From: Plesiocystis pacifica SIR-1
GTDB lineage: Bacteria > Myxococcota_A > Polyangia > Nannocystales > Nannocystaceae
Reading direction: 5' to 3'
NCBI RefSeq assembly: GCF_000170895.1
Contig: NZ_ABCS01000034.1
Span: 22,340 to 86,339, forward strand
DNA: 64,000 bases
Below the pieces are notes generated by a model, which searched no databases, was not told the origin of the DNA, and saw nothing but the letters and a program-made list of their open reading frames with translations. Positions 24,166 to 33,078 of this stretch are shown piece by piece (within the stretch, counting starts at the first letter, position 1; each line of letters opens with the position of its first letter). Made by a program: the position numbers and the translations under genes.

Positions 24166-25809
24166 ATGGCCACCATGCGCGGCGGCGACACCCGGGACTT
24201 CGGCAGCGCGGCCAACGAGGTCGACGCCGTCCAGGCCCTGCTGGACACCGTGGTCCCCGACCGCAGCCAGCGGATCCGCATCGAGGGCGAGGTCGCCCGG
24301 GGCGGGATGGCGAGCATCCTCGCGGCCATCGACGGGGCGCTCCAGCGCCGGGTGGCCATCAAGGTCCTGCGCCCGGGCAACGAGCACTCGATGCTGGCGG
24401 TCCGCAGCTTCATCCGCGAGGCCCAGATCACCGGTCAGCTCGACCACCCGAACATCGTCCCGGTCCACGAGCTCGGGGTCAACGGCGACGGCCGGCTGTT
24501 CTTCATGATGAAGCTGGTCGAGGGGCGGACCTTCGCCGCGCTCATCGACGCCCTGCGGGCGACCCACGACCGCTTCGGATCCGACGGCCTGCCCGTGGCC
24601 ACGGCCGTCGAGCACGACGACCTGCTGCGCCTGCTCGACGTGTTCGCCAAGGTCCTCGACGCCGTCGCCTTCGCCCACAGCCGCGGCGTGATCCACCTCG
24701 ACCTCAAGCCCGAGAACGTCATGGTCGGCGACTACGGGCAGGTCTACCTGATGGACTGGGGCATCGCGAAGGTGCTCCCGCCCCCGGCCGGGCTCAACCC
24801 CTACGAGCTGTCGCGCCGGGTCAAGGACACGCTCCCGCTGTCGGCCGCGCGGGAGACCGTGATCATGGGGACGCCGGCCTACATGAGCCCGGAGCAGGCC
24901 CGCGGCGAGCACCGCTCCATCGACGAGCGCACCGACGTGTTCGCCCTCGGGGCCATGCTGTTCGAGATCCTCACCGGGCACCCGCCCTACCGGGGCACGA
25001 GCGCCGTCGAGGTGCTGATGCAGGCCGAGGAGGGGGGCGCGAGCTTGCCCGACGACCTGCCGGTGCCTCGAGAGCTGCGCCGCATCCTCGCCAAGGCCAT
25101 GGCCGTCGAGCCCCGCGATCGCTACCTCAAGGTCGAGGAGCTGCAGCGCGACGTCCAGCGCTTTCGCCGGGGCGGCGGCGACTTCCCCCGGCAAAAGTAC
25201 GCCCCGGGCGACTGGATCATCCGCGAGGACGAGGTCGGGGACGCGGCCTACATCATCCTCACCGGCAGCTGCGAGGTGTTCAAGAGCATCGACGGGCGCT
25301 GGGAGTCGCTGCGCAAGCTGCACGCCGGCGAGGTCTTCGGCGAGACCGCGATCTTGGCCTCGACCCCGCGCACGGCGAGCGTGGTCGCGCTGACCGAGGT
25401 CACCTGCGTGGTCGTGACGCGGGAGGTGCTCGAGAGTGAGGTCGACGCCATGAAGCCGTGGATGGGCGCGTTCATCCGCGCCCTCGCCCAGCGCTTCTCC
25501 GAGGGCGAGGAGAAGCGGCGGATGGTAGCCATGGGGGTCGGCATCGAGCGCAGCGCCCACGACATCGCCAACTCGGCGATGATGATCCTCGGCAGCTGGG
25601 GCAAGTGGGATCGGGATCTGGGCTCGACCATGGGCCTGGGTCGCCTGGTCGGCGCGGTCAAGTCGAGCCTGGGCTCGAGCCAGGACCAGATCATCGCCGG
25701 CCTCGCCCAGTACGAGCGGTTCTTCGTCCTCGACGACGAGCACGACACGGTGTCCCTGCGCGACGCCCGAGGCCTGCGCAAGGCCCTCGGCGAGCACCTG
25801 CGCTTTTGA
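24166..25809 (+). CDS. Cytoplasmic Ser/Thr kinase fused to a cyclic-nucleotide-binding domain
   Basis: This is a 547-residue protein. The kinase domain (about 36-335) has Lys66 in VAIKVL, catalytic loop HLDLKPENV (177-185, with Leu replacing the usual Arg of HRD), DWG instead of DFG (197-199) and GTPAYMSPEQA. A cNMP domain follows (about 340-430) with an intact phosphate-binding cassette, FGETAILASTPRTASV. There is no membrane helix. The arrangement predicts a kinase whose activity is set by cAMP or cGMP; the missing HRD Arg suggests it does not need activation-loop phosphorylation. Starts at 24166 or 24175 are equally likely. The C-terminal 110 residues are helical and unassigned. Confidence 0.88.
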   Translation: MATMRGGDTRDFGSAANEVDAVQALLDTVVPDRSQRIRIEGEVARGGMASILAAIDGALQRRVAIKVLRPGNEHSMLAVRSFIREAQITGQLDHPNIVPVHELGVNGDGRLFFMMKLVEGRTFAALIDALRATHDRFGSDGLPVATAVEHDDLLRLLDVFAKVLDAVAFAHSRGVIHLDLKPENVMVGDYGQVYLMDWGIAKVLPPPAGLNPYELSRRVKDTLPLSAARETVIMGTPAYMSPEQARGEHRSIDERTDVFALGAMLFEILTGHPPYRGTSAVEVLMQAEEGGASLPDDLPVPRELRRILAKAMAVEPRDRYLKVEELQRDVQRFRRGGGDFPRQKYAPGDWIIREDEVGDAAYIILTGSCEVFKSIDGRWESLRKLHAGEVFGETAILASTPRTASVVALTEVTCVVVTREVLESEVDAMKPWMGAFIRALAQRFSEGEEKRRMVAMGVGIERSAHDIANSAMMILGSWGKWDRDLGSTMGLGRLVGAVKSSLGSSQDQIIAGLAQYERFFVLDDEHDTVSLRDARGLRKALGEHLRF

Positions 25810-25926
25810 TCGCGCCCCAACCCCGACTCGAAGAGCGGGCGCTTTCGCGGGTCCGGGGGGCGTTTGGGCGCACCCACGCCACGTTGGGGGCTTGTGTTTT
25901 TGGAGCCAGAGCGCCAAAACCAAGGG

Positions 25927-28044
25927 GTGAGTACGGCGTCGCACGACAACCCGTTGGTCACCGAGACCTTCCGCATCCCCTTCGACGCCATCACGGCGGC
26001 GCACGTCGAGCCCGCGGTCGACGAGCTCCTCGCGCAGGCGCAGGCGCAGGTCGAGGCCATCGCCGCGACCCCCGAGGGCGGGACCCGCGACCGGGCCAAC
26101 ACCCTCGACGCCTTCGAAGAGCTCGGCCGCGGCCTCGAGTGGGCCGTCGGCGTGGTCGCGCACCTCGAGTCGGTGATGACCAACGACGAGCTGCGCGGGG
26201 CCTACGAGGCCATCCAGCCCAAGGTCAGCGCCTTCTCGTCCTCGGTCTACCAGCACGCCGGGCTCTACGCGGCGCTGCGCGACTACGCGGCCACGGACGA
26301 GGCCAAGGCCCTGCCGGACACGGACCCGACGGCGGCGCGGCTGCTGACCCGGCTGCTCGACGCCTTCAAGCGCAACGGGGCCGAGCTCGACGAGGCGGGC
26401 AAGGAGCGCCTCGCGGCCATCGCCCTCGAGCTGACCCAGACCACGACCAAGTTCTCGCAAAACGCCCTCGACGCGACCAACGCCTTCGAGCTGGTGATCG
26501 CGCCCGAGGACGAGGCCAAGCTCGCCGGGCTGCCCGAGAGCGCGATCGCGGCGGCCCGGGCCTCGGCGGAGCAAAAGGGCGTCGAGGGCTGGCGCTTCAC
26601 CCTGCAGGCGCCCTCGTGGATCCCGATCTTGACCTACATGGACGACCGGGCGATCCGCGAGCAGGTCTGGCGGGCCTACACCCGCCGGGCGAGCGCGGAC
26701 GAGTTCGACAACCGCGGGCACATCGAGACGATCCTGCGCCTGCGCGAGGAGCGGGCGCAGCTGCTCGGCTACGCCAACTTCGCTGATCTGGTCCTCGAGG
26801 ACCGCATGGCCAAGCGGGGCGAGTCGGCGCGGGACTTCGTCCGCGATCTCCAGGCCAAGACCGAGCCCTTCTTCGCCCGCGAGAGCGAGGAGCTGCGCGC
26901 CTTCGTGGCCGAGCGCGACCCCTCCGTGGGCGAGCTGCAGCCCTGGGACGTGGGCTACTGGGCCGAGCGCCAGCGCAGGGCGCTCTACGACTTCGACGAC
27001 GAGGCCCTGCGCCCCTACTTCGCGCTCGAGTCCGTGCTCGCGGGCATGTTCGAGCTGGTCCAGCGCCTCTACGGCATCGAGGTCGAGACCACCGACGAGC
27101 TGCCGACCTGGCACCCGGACGTGCGCACTTACGAGATCTTTGACGGTGAGGGCGAGGCGCGGCGCAGCCTCGGCTGCTTCTACGCCGACTTCCACCCCCG
27201 CGAGAGCAAGCGCGGCGGGGCGTGGATGAACGCGCTGATGACCGGGCTTCCGCCCAACGCCGACGGCAGCGGCGGCGAGCGTCACCTCGGGCTGATGTGC
27301 GGCAACCTGACCAAGCCCGTGGACGGCAAGCCGGCCCTGCTCACCCACCGCGAGGTCGAGACCATCTTCCACGAGTTCGGCCACCTGCTCCACCACATGC
27401 TCTCGGAGGTCGAGATCCGCAGCCTGGCCGGGACCAACGTGGCCTGGGACTTCGTCGAGCTGCCCTCGCAGATCATGGAGAACTGGTGCTGGGAGCGGGC
27501 CTCCCTCGACCTGTTCGCGCGCCACTGGGAGACCGGCGAGCCCATCCCGGACGATCTCTTCGACAAGATGATCCGGGCCAAGAACTTCCGCAGCGCCAGC
27601 GCGCAGATGCGCCAGCTGGGCTTCGCCACCGTCGACCTGGCCCTGCACCTCGAGTACGCGGCCAAGCTCGGCGACGACAGCGGCGAGCGGCCGTCCTTGC
27701 TGGACTACGCCCGCGAGGTCGCCGACCCCTTCAGCCTCGCCGACTTGCCCGAGGACTACGCGATGATCTGCGCCTTCAGCCACCTGTTCGCGGGCGCCGT
27801 GGCCTACGCCTCGGGCTACTACAGCTACAAGTGGGCCGAGGTCCTCGACGCCGACGCCTTCGGGCTGTTCAAGGAGAAGGGGGTCTTCGACCGCGAGACC
27901 GGCACGCGCTTTCGCCGGGAGATCCTGGCCCGGGGCAACAGCCGCGATCCCGCCGAGCTCTACCGGGCCTTCCGCGGCCGCGACCCCGAGCTCGACGCTT
28001 TGCTCGCGCGCGAAGGTCTGCTGCCTAGCCAGGGGGCGGCGTGA
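25927..28044 (+). CDS. M3-family zinc oligopeptidase (oligopeptidase A/Dcp-like)
   Basis: This is a 705-residue cytoplasmic metallopeptidase. The zinc site is HEFGH at about 482-486, with Glu about 511 in WDFVELPSQ as third ligand, and the family GYYSYKWAEVLDADAF segment lies near the end. Length matches PrlC/Dcp enzymes (about 680-715). It cleaves short peptides, including degraded signal peptides, in this family. The GTG at 25927 was chosen because homologous sequence starts just after it (NPLVTETFRIPFDAI); the frame is open to a TTG at 25864. Its stop overlaps the start of the next gene as GTGA, forming an operon with the amidotransferase-like gene. Confidence 0.9.
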   Translation: MSTASHDNPLVTETFRIPFDAITAAHVEPAVDELLAQAQAQVEAIAATPEGGTRDRANTLDAFEELGRGLEWAVGVVAHLESVMTNDELRGAYEAIQPKVSAFSSSVYQHAGLYAALRDYAATDEAKALPDTDPTAARLLTRLLDAFKRNGAELDEAGKERLAAIALELTQTTTKFSQNALDATNAFELVIAPEDEAKLAGLPESAIAAARASAEQKGVEGWRFTLQAPSWIPILTYMDDRAIREQVWRAYTRRASADEFDNRGHIETILRLREERAQLLGYANFADLVLEDRMAKRGESARDFVRDLQAKTEPFFARESEELRAFVAERDPSVGELQPWDVGYWAERQRRALYDFDDEALRPYFALESVLAGMFELVQRLYGIEVETTDELPTWHPDVRTYEIFDGEGEARRSLGCFYADFHPRESKRGGAWMNALMTGLPPNADGSGGERHLGLMCGNLTKPVDGKPALLTHREVETIFHEFGHLLHHMLSEVEIRSLAGTNVAWDFVELPSQIMENWCWERASLDLFARHWETGEPIPDDLFDKMIRAKNFRSASAQMRQLGFATVDLALHLEYAAKLGDDSGERPSLLDYAREVADPFSLADLPEDYAMICAFSHLFAGAVAYASGYYSYKWAEVLDADAFGLFKEKGVFDRETGTRFRREILARGNSRDPAELYRAFRGRDPELDALLAREGLLPSQGAA

Positions 28045-28820
28045 GCGAGCCGAAGCTGCACCAACGCCCGCGCATCGGCATCCCGGCCTGCCTGATGCAC
28101 GAGGACCCCGAGCGCCCGCTGTTCAAGGGCAAGGCGCTGCAGTACACCGAGAAGAAGATGGCCCTGGCGGTGTGGCGCGCGGGCGGCCTGCCCGTGCAGA
28201 TCCTCGACCTCGACGAGCGCGACGCCGTCGAGGAGGCCGTGGCGAGCTGCGACGGCCTGCTCCTCCAAGGCGGCGCCGACGTGCACCCGGGCCACTACGG
28301 CGAGGAGGCCCTGCGCCCCGAGTGGAACGGCGACGCGGTCCGTGACCGCTTCGAGTTCTCCGCCCTGGAGCTGGCCCTGGCCCACAAAAAGCCCGTGTTC
28401 GGGGTGTGCCGCGGCGCCCAGGTGATCAACGTGGGCCTGGGCGGGAGCCTCTACCAGGACATCAATACGCAGGTCGAGGGCAGCTTGGTGCACCGCGACT
28501 GGCACCGCTACGAGGTCATCGAGCACGGCGTGCGCCTCGAGTCGGACTCGTGGGTGGCGCGGGCCTGGGACAGCGAGGAGCTGCTCACCAACACCATCCA
28601 CCACCAGGCGGTGAAGCAGCCCGGAGAGGGCCTGCGGGTCGTCGCGCGGGCGCCCGACGGGATCATCGAGGCGGTCGAGTCGATCACCGACGAGCGCTGG
28701 ATCGTCGGCGTGCAGTGGCACCCCGAGTGGCTCGACGGATCCGAGGTCGGCGGGCCGCACCGCAGCCCCGGGCGCATGGCCTTCGAGGCCTACCTGGGCG
28801 TGTGCAACGAGCGTCGGTGA
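28041..28820 (+). CDS. Class I glutamine-amidotransferase-like hydrolase (gamma-glutamyl-GABA hydrolase/PuuD family)
   Basis: This 259-residue protein has the peptidase C26 fold: GLLLQGGADVHPGHYG (about 75-90), the nucleophile Cys in FGVCRGAQVINV (about 120), and the His of GVQWHPEW. Family members release glutamate from gamma-glutamyl-GABA or related amides. The start is a GTG inside the preceding gene's stop, so translation is coupled. With the upstream peptidase it suggests a peptide or gamma-glutamyl compound degradation unit; that pairing is an inference. Confidence 0.88.
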   Translation: MSEPKLHQRPRIGIPACLMHEDPERPLFKGKALQYTEKKMALAVWRAGGLPVQILDLDERDAVEEAVASCDGLLLQGGADVHPGHYGEEALRPEWNGDAVRDRFEFSALELALAHKKPVFGVCRGAQVINVGLGGSLYQDINTQVEGSLVHRDWHRYEVIEHGVRLESDSWVARAWDSEELLTNTIHHQAVKQPGEGLRVVARAPDGIIEAVESITDERWIVGVQWHPEWLDGSEVGGPHRSPGRMAFEAYLGVCNERR

Positions 28821-28827
28821 GCGCCGG

Positions 28828-29970
28828 GTGATTCGCGCAGGTTTCGACGAGGCGGGCCTCGGGCCGACCCTGGGGCCGCTGGTGATCGGCGGCTTCGTGA
28901 CGCGGCGCCGGGGCGACGAAGCGCCCGCGGGTCCCATGGACGACCTGCTGGCCCCGCTGGCCGAGGCCGTGGGCCCGCCGGGGACCCGGGACGGTCGCCT
29001 GGAGGTCGGCGACAGCAAGAAGATCCACGCGGGCACGCGCAAGCTCGAGCGCATCGAGCGGACGGCCCTGGCGACGGTCGCGTGGGTCCACGGGCGGGTG
29101 CCCCGGACGGTCGCGGAGCTCGTCGCGCTGGTCTGCTCGCAGCCCGGCGAGCGCCCGGAGGATCGCCGCGGCGTCCCGTGGTGGGCGCGCCTCGACGAGG
29201 CCCTGCCGGTCGCCGGGGCGGACCCGGGCAGCGCGGCCGGGCGCGGGCGCGTCGAGGCCCTGGGGGAGGGTCTGCGCGCGGCCGCGGACGCGGCGGGGGT
29301 CGAGGCCCTGTGGTACGGCGCGGACTTGCTGTCAGCCGCGCGCATCAACCGAGAGCTGGGCGTCGAGGGCGAGCGCGGCGGCACGAAGAACACCTGGGCG
29401 ACCCACGCCGTGCTGCGCCTGAGCGCGGTCGCGCTGGGCTCGCTGTTGACCGAGGGCGAGCCTGGTCAGCCCATCGAGGCCGTCTCGCTGTGGTGCGACA
29501 AGGCCGGCGGCCGCCAGGCCTACGCCGATCCCCTGCGCCGGGCCTTCCCCGTGCTCGCCGAGGCCGGCTCGGGGCCGCGGGTGGACCCCTCGACCAACCT
29601 CGATCTCTTCGGCGGAGCCGAGCGCTGTCCCGACCCCTACCTGCGCATCCTCGACGAGGCGCGGCCGCGCAGCCACTACCGCCTGGGCCTGCCGGGCCTC
29701 GAGCAGGGCGGCCCGCTGCAGCGCGTCGACCTGGGCTTCGTCATGGGCGGCGACCGCCTCGATCCGCGCATCTCGTGGGCCTCGATCCTCGCCAAGTACC
29801 TGCGCGAGTTGATCTTGCGCGGGATGAACCGCCACTTCGCGGCCAAGGTCGCCGAGCTGCGCCCGACCGCGGGCTACCCGGAGGACGCCAAGCGCTTCAT
29901 CGCCGAGGTCGAGGCGGCCCTCGGGGAGGCCGGCGGCCTCCCGCGCAGCAAGTGGATCCGGTCCAAGTAG
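28828..29970 (+). CDS. RNase HII-like nuclease-fold protein, enlarged and altered
   Basis: This 380-residue protein begins with GTG and reads MIRAGFDEAGLGPTLGPLV, the opening of RNase HII (DEAGRGP in the canonical enzyme). It also has VGDSKKIHAGTRKLERIE (family DSKKL helix), a CDKAGGRQAY strand and SWASILAKYLRELI (family SAASIIAK helix). Canonical RNase HII is about 200 residues, so large inserts are present at about 90-160 and 220-270. The Arg of the GRG motif, which reads the ribonucleotide junction, is Leu here, so substrate choice may differ. The acidic residues D7/E8 are kept. Function is inferred only. Confidence 0.7.
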   Translation: MIRAGFDEAGLGPTLGPLVIGGFVTRRRGDEAPAGPMDDLLAPLAEAVGPPGTRDGRLEVGDSKKIHAGTRKLERIERTALATVAWVHGRVPRTVAELVALVCSQPGERPEDRRGVPWWARLDEALPVAGADPGSAAGRGRVEALGEGLRAAADAAGVEALWYGADLLSAARINRELGVEGERGGTKNTWATHAVLRLSAVALGSLLTEGEPGQPIEAVSLWCDKAGGRQAYADPLRRAFPVLAEAGSGPRVDPSTNLDLFGGAERCPDPYLRILDEARPRSHYRLGLPGLEQGGPLQRVDLGFVMGGDRLDPRISWASILAKYLRELILRGMNRHFAAKVAELRPTAGYPEDAKRFIAEVEAALGEAGGLPRSKWIRSK

Positions 29971-30070
29971 GCGCTCTCTCGCCAGCGCCGCCGCCGACCT
30001 CCCCGATCACCCCGAGGTCGACGCGCAGCGGGCGAGCAGGTCTACGTCGTGCGGGGCCCTGAGCCAGCAA

Positions 30071-30122
30071 TCGCCCCTCGAGGGGAGCGACTGCGATCAA
30101 CGAAGCGCCCCCTCGGGGCGCT
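30071..30122. terminator. Two adjacent hairpins between convergent genes
   Basis: TCGCCCC-TCGA-GGGGAGCGA at 30071-30090 and AGCGCCCC-CT-CGGGGCGCT at 30104-30122 are near-perfect inverted repeats lying between convergent genes ending at 29970 and 30225. They lack T tracts but are well placed to terminate both. The interval 29971-30224 contains no gene. Confidence 0.5.
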
Positions 30123-30160
30123 GGCGGAGGCGGAGAGCTCAGAGACTGCTGTCAAGCCAA

Positions 30161-30193
30161 AGCGGAGGAGCGGATAGCGACGAAGCGCCCCCG
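30161..30193. repeat. Dispersed repeat, copy A
   Basis: A 33-bp core starting agcggaggagcgga, then tagcgacgaagcgcccccg, is matched at 31 of 33 positions by the copy at 39943-39975. The flanks (agcca before, gcctg-gggg after) are also similar. Both copies lie 20-35 bp beyond the stop of a minus-strand gene. Confidence 0.75.
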
Positions 30194-30224
30194 ATCCTCA
30201 GATGCCTGGGGGGGTAGAGCAGGC

Positions 30225-31109
30225 TCAGCACTCGCACTCGTCTTCGACGGCGTCGAAGCGCACGTTGAAGCTGACGTCGTAGAGGTAGTTGACCACGGCG
30301 GGCCCGTAGACGCGCAGGATCAGGTCCTGGCCGTAGACGGCCCCGGACTTGTCGACGTTGATGCGCCCCTTTTGCGAGGTCTGGGCGACGAGCAGGTTCA
30401 TGGTCGAGGCCTCGTAGAGCTCGATGGAGATGGTGTTCTCCTCGGCGGCGGGGAGCTCGGGCTCCTCGCAGCCCGAGCCGCACCAGCTCGAGCCCTGGAC
30501 GATGATGTCGAGGAAGAGGGCGAAGTTCGAAGGATCGCCGTCGAGCATGTTCACGTCGAGGTCGAAGGCGTACCAGTCTTCGTCCTCGCACAGCGTCGCC
30601 TCGAAGTCGGTCTCGATCCAAAATCCGTTGTTGGCCTGCCAGGGGACCAGGGCCGCGTCGGCCTCGACGTCGTTGTCCTCGAAGCTGTCGTCGGCGAGGC
30701 AGTCGAGGCCGCCGGTGGTCTCGGTGGTGTCCTCGGAGCTGGTGTCCTCGGTGCTCTCTTCGGTCCCGGTGTCCTCGGTGGTGGTGTCCTCGGTCCCGGT
30801 GTCTTCCGTGGTGGTGTCCTCGGTCCCGGTGTCCTCGGTGGTGGTGTCCTCGGAGGAGCTGTCCTCGGTGCTCTCTTCGGTCGACTCCGAGGTGTCCTCG
30901 GTGCTCTCTTCGGTCGACCCCGAGGTGTCCTCGGTCGAGGTGTCCTCGGTCGTGTCCGTGGTGTCCTCGGTGTTCGCCGAGGTGGCCTCTTCGCTGCCCT
31001 GCTCGGCGGCGCTGTCGCTGCCTTCCTCCTCTTCGGCGGGGACGCAGGCGAGGGTGAAAACGAGCGCGAGGGGGAGGGAGGCGAGGGAGGCTCGGGTAGG
31101 GAAGGCCAT
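30225..31109 (-). CDS. Lipoprotein with Thr/Glu/Asp repeat linker
   Basis: This is a 294-residue protein with signal peptide and lipobox TLAC (Cys about 22). Residues about 25-145 are a linker of repeated E-D-T/S units, coded in part by a 30-bp tandem repeat. The C-terminal domain (about 150-294) starts DDSFEDNDVEADAALVPW and continues with FEATLCEDEDWYAFDLDV. This is the pattern of bacterial pre-peptidase C-terminal (PPC-like) beta-sandwich domains, where a D-x-FE-x-ND start and a DWY core are typical. It ends ECEC. Surface display via the linker is inferred. ATG 31109 starts the signal peptide; the open frame upstream is non-coding in appearance. Confidence 0.78.
   Translation of the reverse strand: MAFPTRASLASLPLALVFTLACVPAEEEEGSDSAAEQGSEEATSANTEDTTDTTEDTSTEDTSGSTEESTEDTSESTEESTEDSSSEDTTTEDTGTEDTTTEDTGTEDTTTEDTGTEESTEDTSSEDTTETTGGLDCLADDSFEDNDVEADAALVPWQANNGFWIETDFEATLCEDEDWYAFDLDVNMLDGDPSNFALFLDIIVQGSSWCGSGCEEPELPAAEENTISIELYEASTMNLLVAQTSQKGRINVDKSGAVYGQDLILRVYGPAVVNYLYDVSFNVRFDAVEDECEC
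30761..30853. repeat. 30-bp tandem repeat in a lipoprotein linker
   Basis: About three copies of a 30-bp unit (gtggtgtcctcggtcccggt, then gtcctcggtg) differ at one or two positions. They encode TEDTTTEDTG units of the lipoprotein at 30225 and keep frame. Confidence 0.85.
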
Positions 31110-31201
31110 CCTGGGTGGCTTAGCAAAGCTCTCCGTGGCGCGCCACGGGCCCGCGCCGCTCCCATCCGCGGAACGCTCACAGGGTCGGCCGCGTCCACGA
31201 C

Positions 31202-32974
31202 TCACAGGTAGGGCACGTCGCCGGCGCTGAGCGGGGTCTCGTCGTCGCCGATGGTGTCGGTGTTGGCGTAGCCCAGCCGGCCGGACGAGCCCCACCCCCA
31301 GCAACGAATGGCATCGTCGGCCAAGACCGCACAGGTGTGGTAGGTGCCCGCGCTGATCCGTTGGGCAGGGCCGCCGAGCTCGACGAGGTCGTTGCTGTCC
31401 GCGGGCTCGTCGTCACCGATGACCGCGTCACTTTGGTTGCCGAGTCGGCCGTTGCCCCCATTGCCCCAACAGCGCACCCCGCCGCCTTCGAGGATGGCGC
31501 AGGTGTGTTGGTAGCCCGCGGTGATCTGCACGGCGCTGCCGCCCACGGGCACGTCGCCCGCGCTCGCGGGGAGCTCGTCGTCGCCGATGTTGTCTGCGTT
31601 GCCGTAGCCCAGGGCCCCGAAGCCGCCGCGTCCCCAGCAGCGGACCGCGCCGTCGTCCAGGAGGGCGCAGGTGTGGCGGCCGCCGGCGGCCAGCTGGATC
31701 ACCGTACCGCCCACGTCCACGTCGCCGACGCTCGCGGGGGTCTCGTCGTCGCCGACCCGCTCCTGGTTGCCGTAGCCGAGCTGGCCGTGAGAGGAGCTGC
31801 CCCAGCAGCGCACGCTGCCGCCGTCGAGGATGGCGCAGCCGTGCAGGCTGCCGAGGGCGAGCTGCGTCACCGGCCCGCCGACCTCGACGTCGCCGAAGGT
31901 GTCCGGGGTGACCTCGGCGCTGAGCTCATCGGTGTGGCCGTAGCCGAGCTGGCCTTGATGGTTGCGGCCCCAGCAACGCACCGCGCCGCCGTCGAGGATG
32001 GCGCAGGTATGCAGGCTGCCGAGCGCGACGTAGACCGAGGGGCCGCCGACCGGCACGTCTCCGGCCCAGGACGGGGTCACGCCCTCGCCCACGGACAGGG
32101 TGTTGCCGTAGCCGAGCAAGCCGTAGTCGCCCCAGCCCCAGCAGCGCAAGCCGCCGCCCTCGAGCAGGGCGCAGGTGCGGCTGGCGCCCGTCGAGAGCTG
32201 GACCGCCAGCCCGCCCACGTCGACGTCTCCGGCGCTCGCGGGGGTCTCGTCGTCGCCGACGCTCGAGGTGTTGCCGTAGCCCAGCCCGCCGCTCGCGGCC
32301 GAGCCCCAGCAGCGCACCGCGCCGTTGGTCCGCAGGGCGCAGCCGTGGTTGTTGCCGGCCGCGAACTGGGTCTCGACGGCGCACACCGAGGCCTCGCAGA
32401 GCTCGCTCGCGCAGTCGCTGGGCTGCGCGCAGCCCTGGCCGAGGGTGCAGGGGTCGCAGCCGCCCCCGCAGTCGACGTCGGTCTCGTCGCCGTTGAGCGC
32501 TCCGTCGGTGCAGCTCGGGGGCTGGCAGGCGTTGGAGCATGCGTCGTCGTCGACGTCGTTGCCGTCGTCGCAGGCCTCGACGCCCTCGTGGACGATGCCG
32601 TCGCCGCACGTCGCCTCGGCGCAGGCGTTGGTGCACGCGTCGGTGTCGACGTCGTTGCCGTCGTCGCAGGCCTCGCCGTCTTCGACGATGCCGTTGCCGC
32701 ACTCTTCAGGCACGCCGGTCTCGGTCTCGGTCTCGGTCGACTCTTCGGTGGACTCGCTCTCTTCGGTGGACTCGCTCTCTTCGGTGGACTCGCTCTCTTC
32801 GGTCGTCTCGGTCTCGGTCCCGTCCGTGCCGCCGGACTCTTCGGACTCCGTCGCCGCGTCGTCCCCGGCCTCGTCGGGCTCCTCCTCGTCCACGGGGCAG
32901 GCCGTGGTCGCGGCGAGCCCGAGGGTGAGGGCGAGGGTCCGGAGGGCGAAGGGGACAGCTTTGGGGCTCGTCAT
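31202..32974 (-). CDS. RCC1-propeller lipoprotein with Myxococcus Cys-rich repeats
   Basis: This is a 590-residue lipoprotein (lipobox TTAC, Cys about 26). A Ser/Glu/Thr linker runs to about 88, with 18-bp DNA repeats at 32741-32794. Two DUF4215-type Cys repeats follow (CGNGIVEDGEACDDGND, then CGDGIVHEGVEACDDGND), then a CTDGALNGDETDVDCGGGCD segment. The rest is seven RCC1-type repeats, each with a core such as HTCAILDGGAVRCWG and a GYGN-x-x-x-GDDETP loop. This should close a seven-bladed beta-propeller, probably a surface binding protein. Repeats differ enough to be old. The ligand is unknown. The next gene on this strand starts 93 bp further on. Confidence 0.9.
   Translation of the reverse strand: MTSPKAVPFALRTLALTLGLAATTACPVDEEEPDEAGDDAATESEESGGTDGTETETTEESESTEESESTEESESTEESTETETETGVPEECGNGIVEDGEACDDGNDVDTDACTNACAEATCGDGIVHEGVEACDDGNDVDDDACSNACQPPSCTDGALNGDETDVDCGGGCDPCTLGQGCAQPSDCASELCEASVCAVETQFAAGNNHGCALRTNGAVRCWGSAASGGLGYGNTSSVGDDETPASAGDVDVGGLAVQLSTGASRTCALLEGGGLRCWGWGDYGLLGYGNTLSVGEGVTPSWAGDVPVGGPSVYVALGSLHTCAILDGGAVRCWGRNHQGQLGYGHTDELSAEVTPDTFGDVEVGGPVTQLALGSLHGCAILDGGSVRCWGSSSHGQLGYGNQERVGDDETPASVGDVDVGGTVIQLAAGGRHTCALLDDGAVRCWGRGGFGALGYGNADNIGDDELPASAGDVPVGGSAVQITAGYQHTCAILEGGGVRCWGNGGNGRLGNQSDAVIGDDEPADSNDLVELGGPAQRISAGTYHTCAVLADDAIRCWGWGSSGRLGYANTDTIGDDETPLSAGDVPYL
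32741..32794. repeat. 18-bp tandem repeat in the RCC1 lipoprotein linker
   Basis: Three exact copies of ctcttcggtggactcgct encode the S-E-S-T-E-E linker, another in-frame expandable lipoprotein spacer. Confidence 0.85.
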
Positions 32975-33078
32975 GATGCGGCGCGCCAGCGGCGGGTAGG
33001 CTCCACGGTAGCGAAAAGCGTCGGCGGAGCAACGCGCGATGGCGAAGGCGCCGCGACTTTGTTAGTCCGGAGCCCACC

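Noticed and set aside
25864..25926. Upstream TTG start for the M3 peptidase
   Set aside because: It adds 21 residues with no family similarity, and the GTG at 25927 directly precedes the conserved start.
23998..27783. Open frame of over 1200 codons on the minus strand
   Set aside because: It covers parts of a kinase gene and an M3 peptidase gene in the opposite direction, crosses intergenic DNA and has no recognisable motifs.
30761..30853. CRISPR-like regular repeats
   Set aside because: The repeats are contiguous, without unique spacers, and translate in frame into a protein linker. No cas genes are present.
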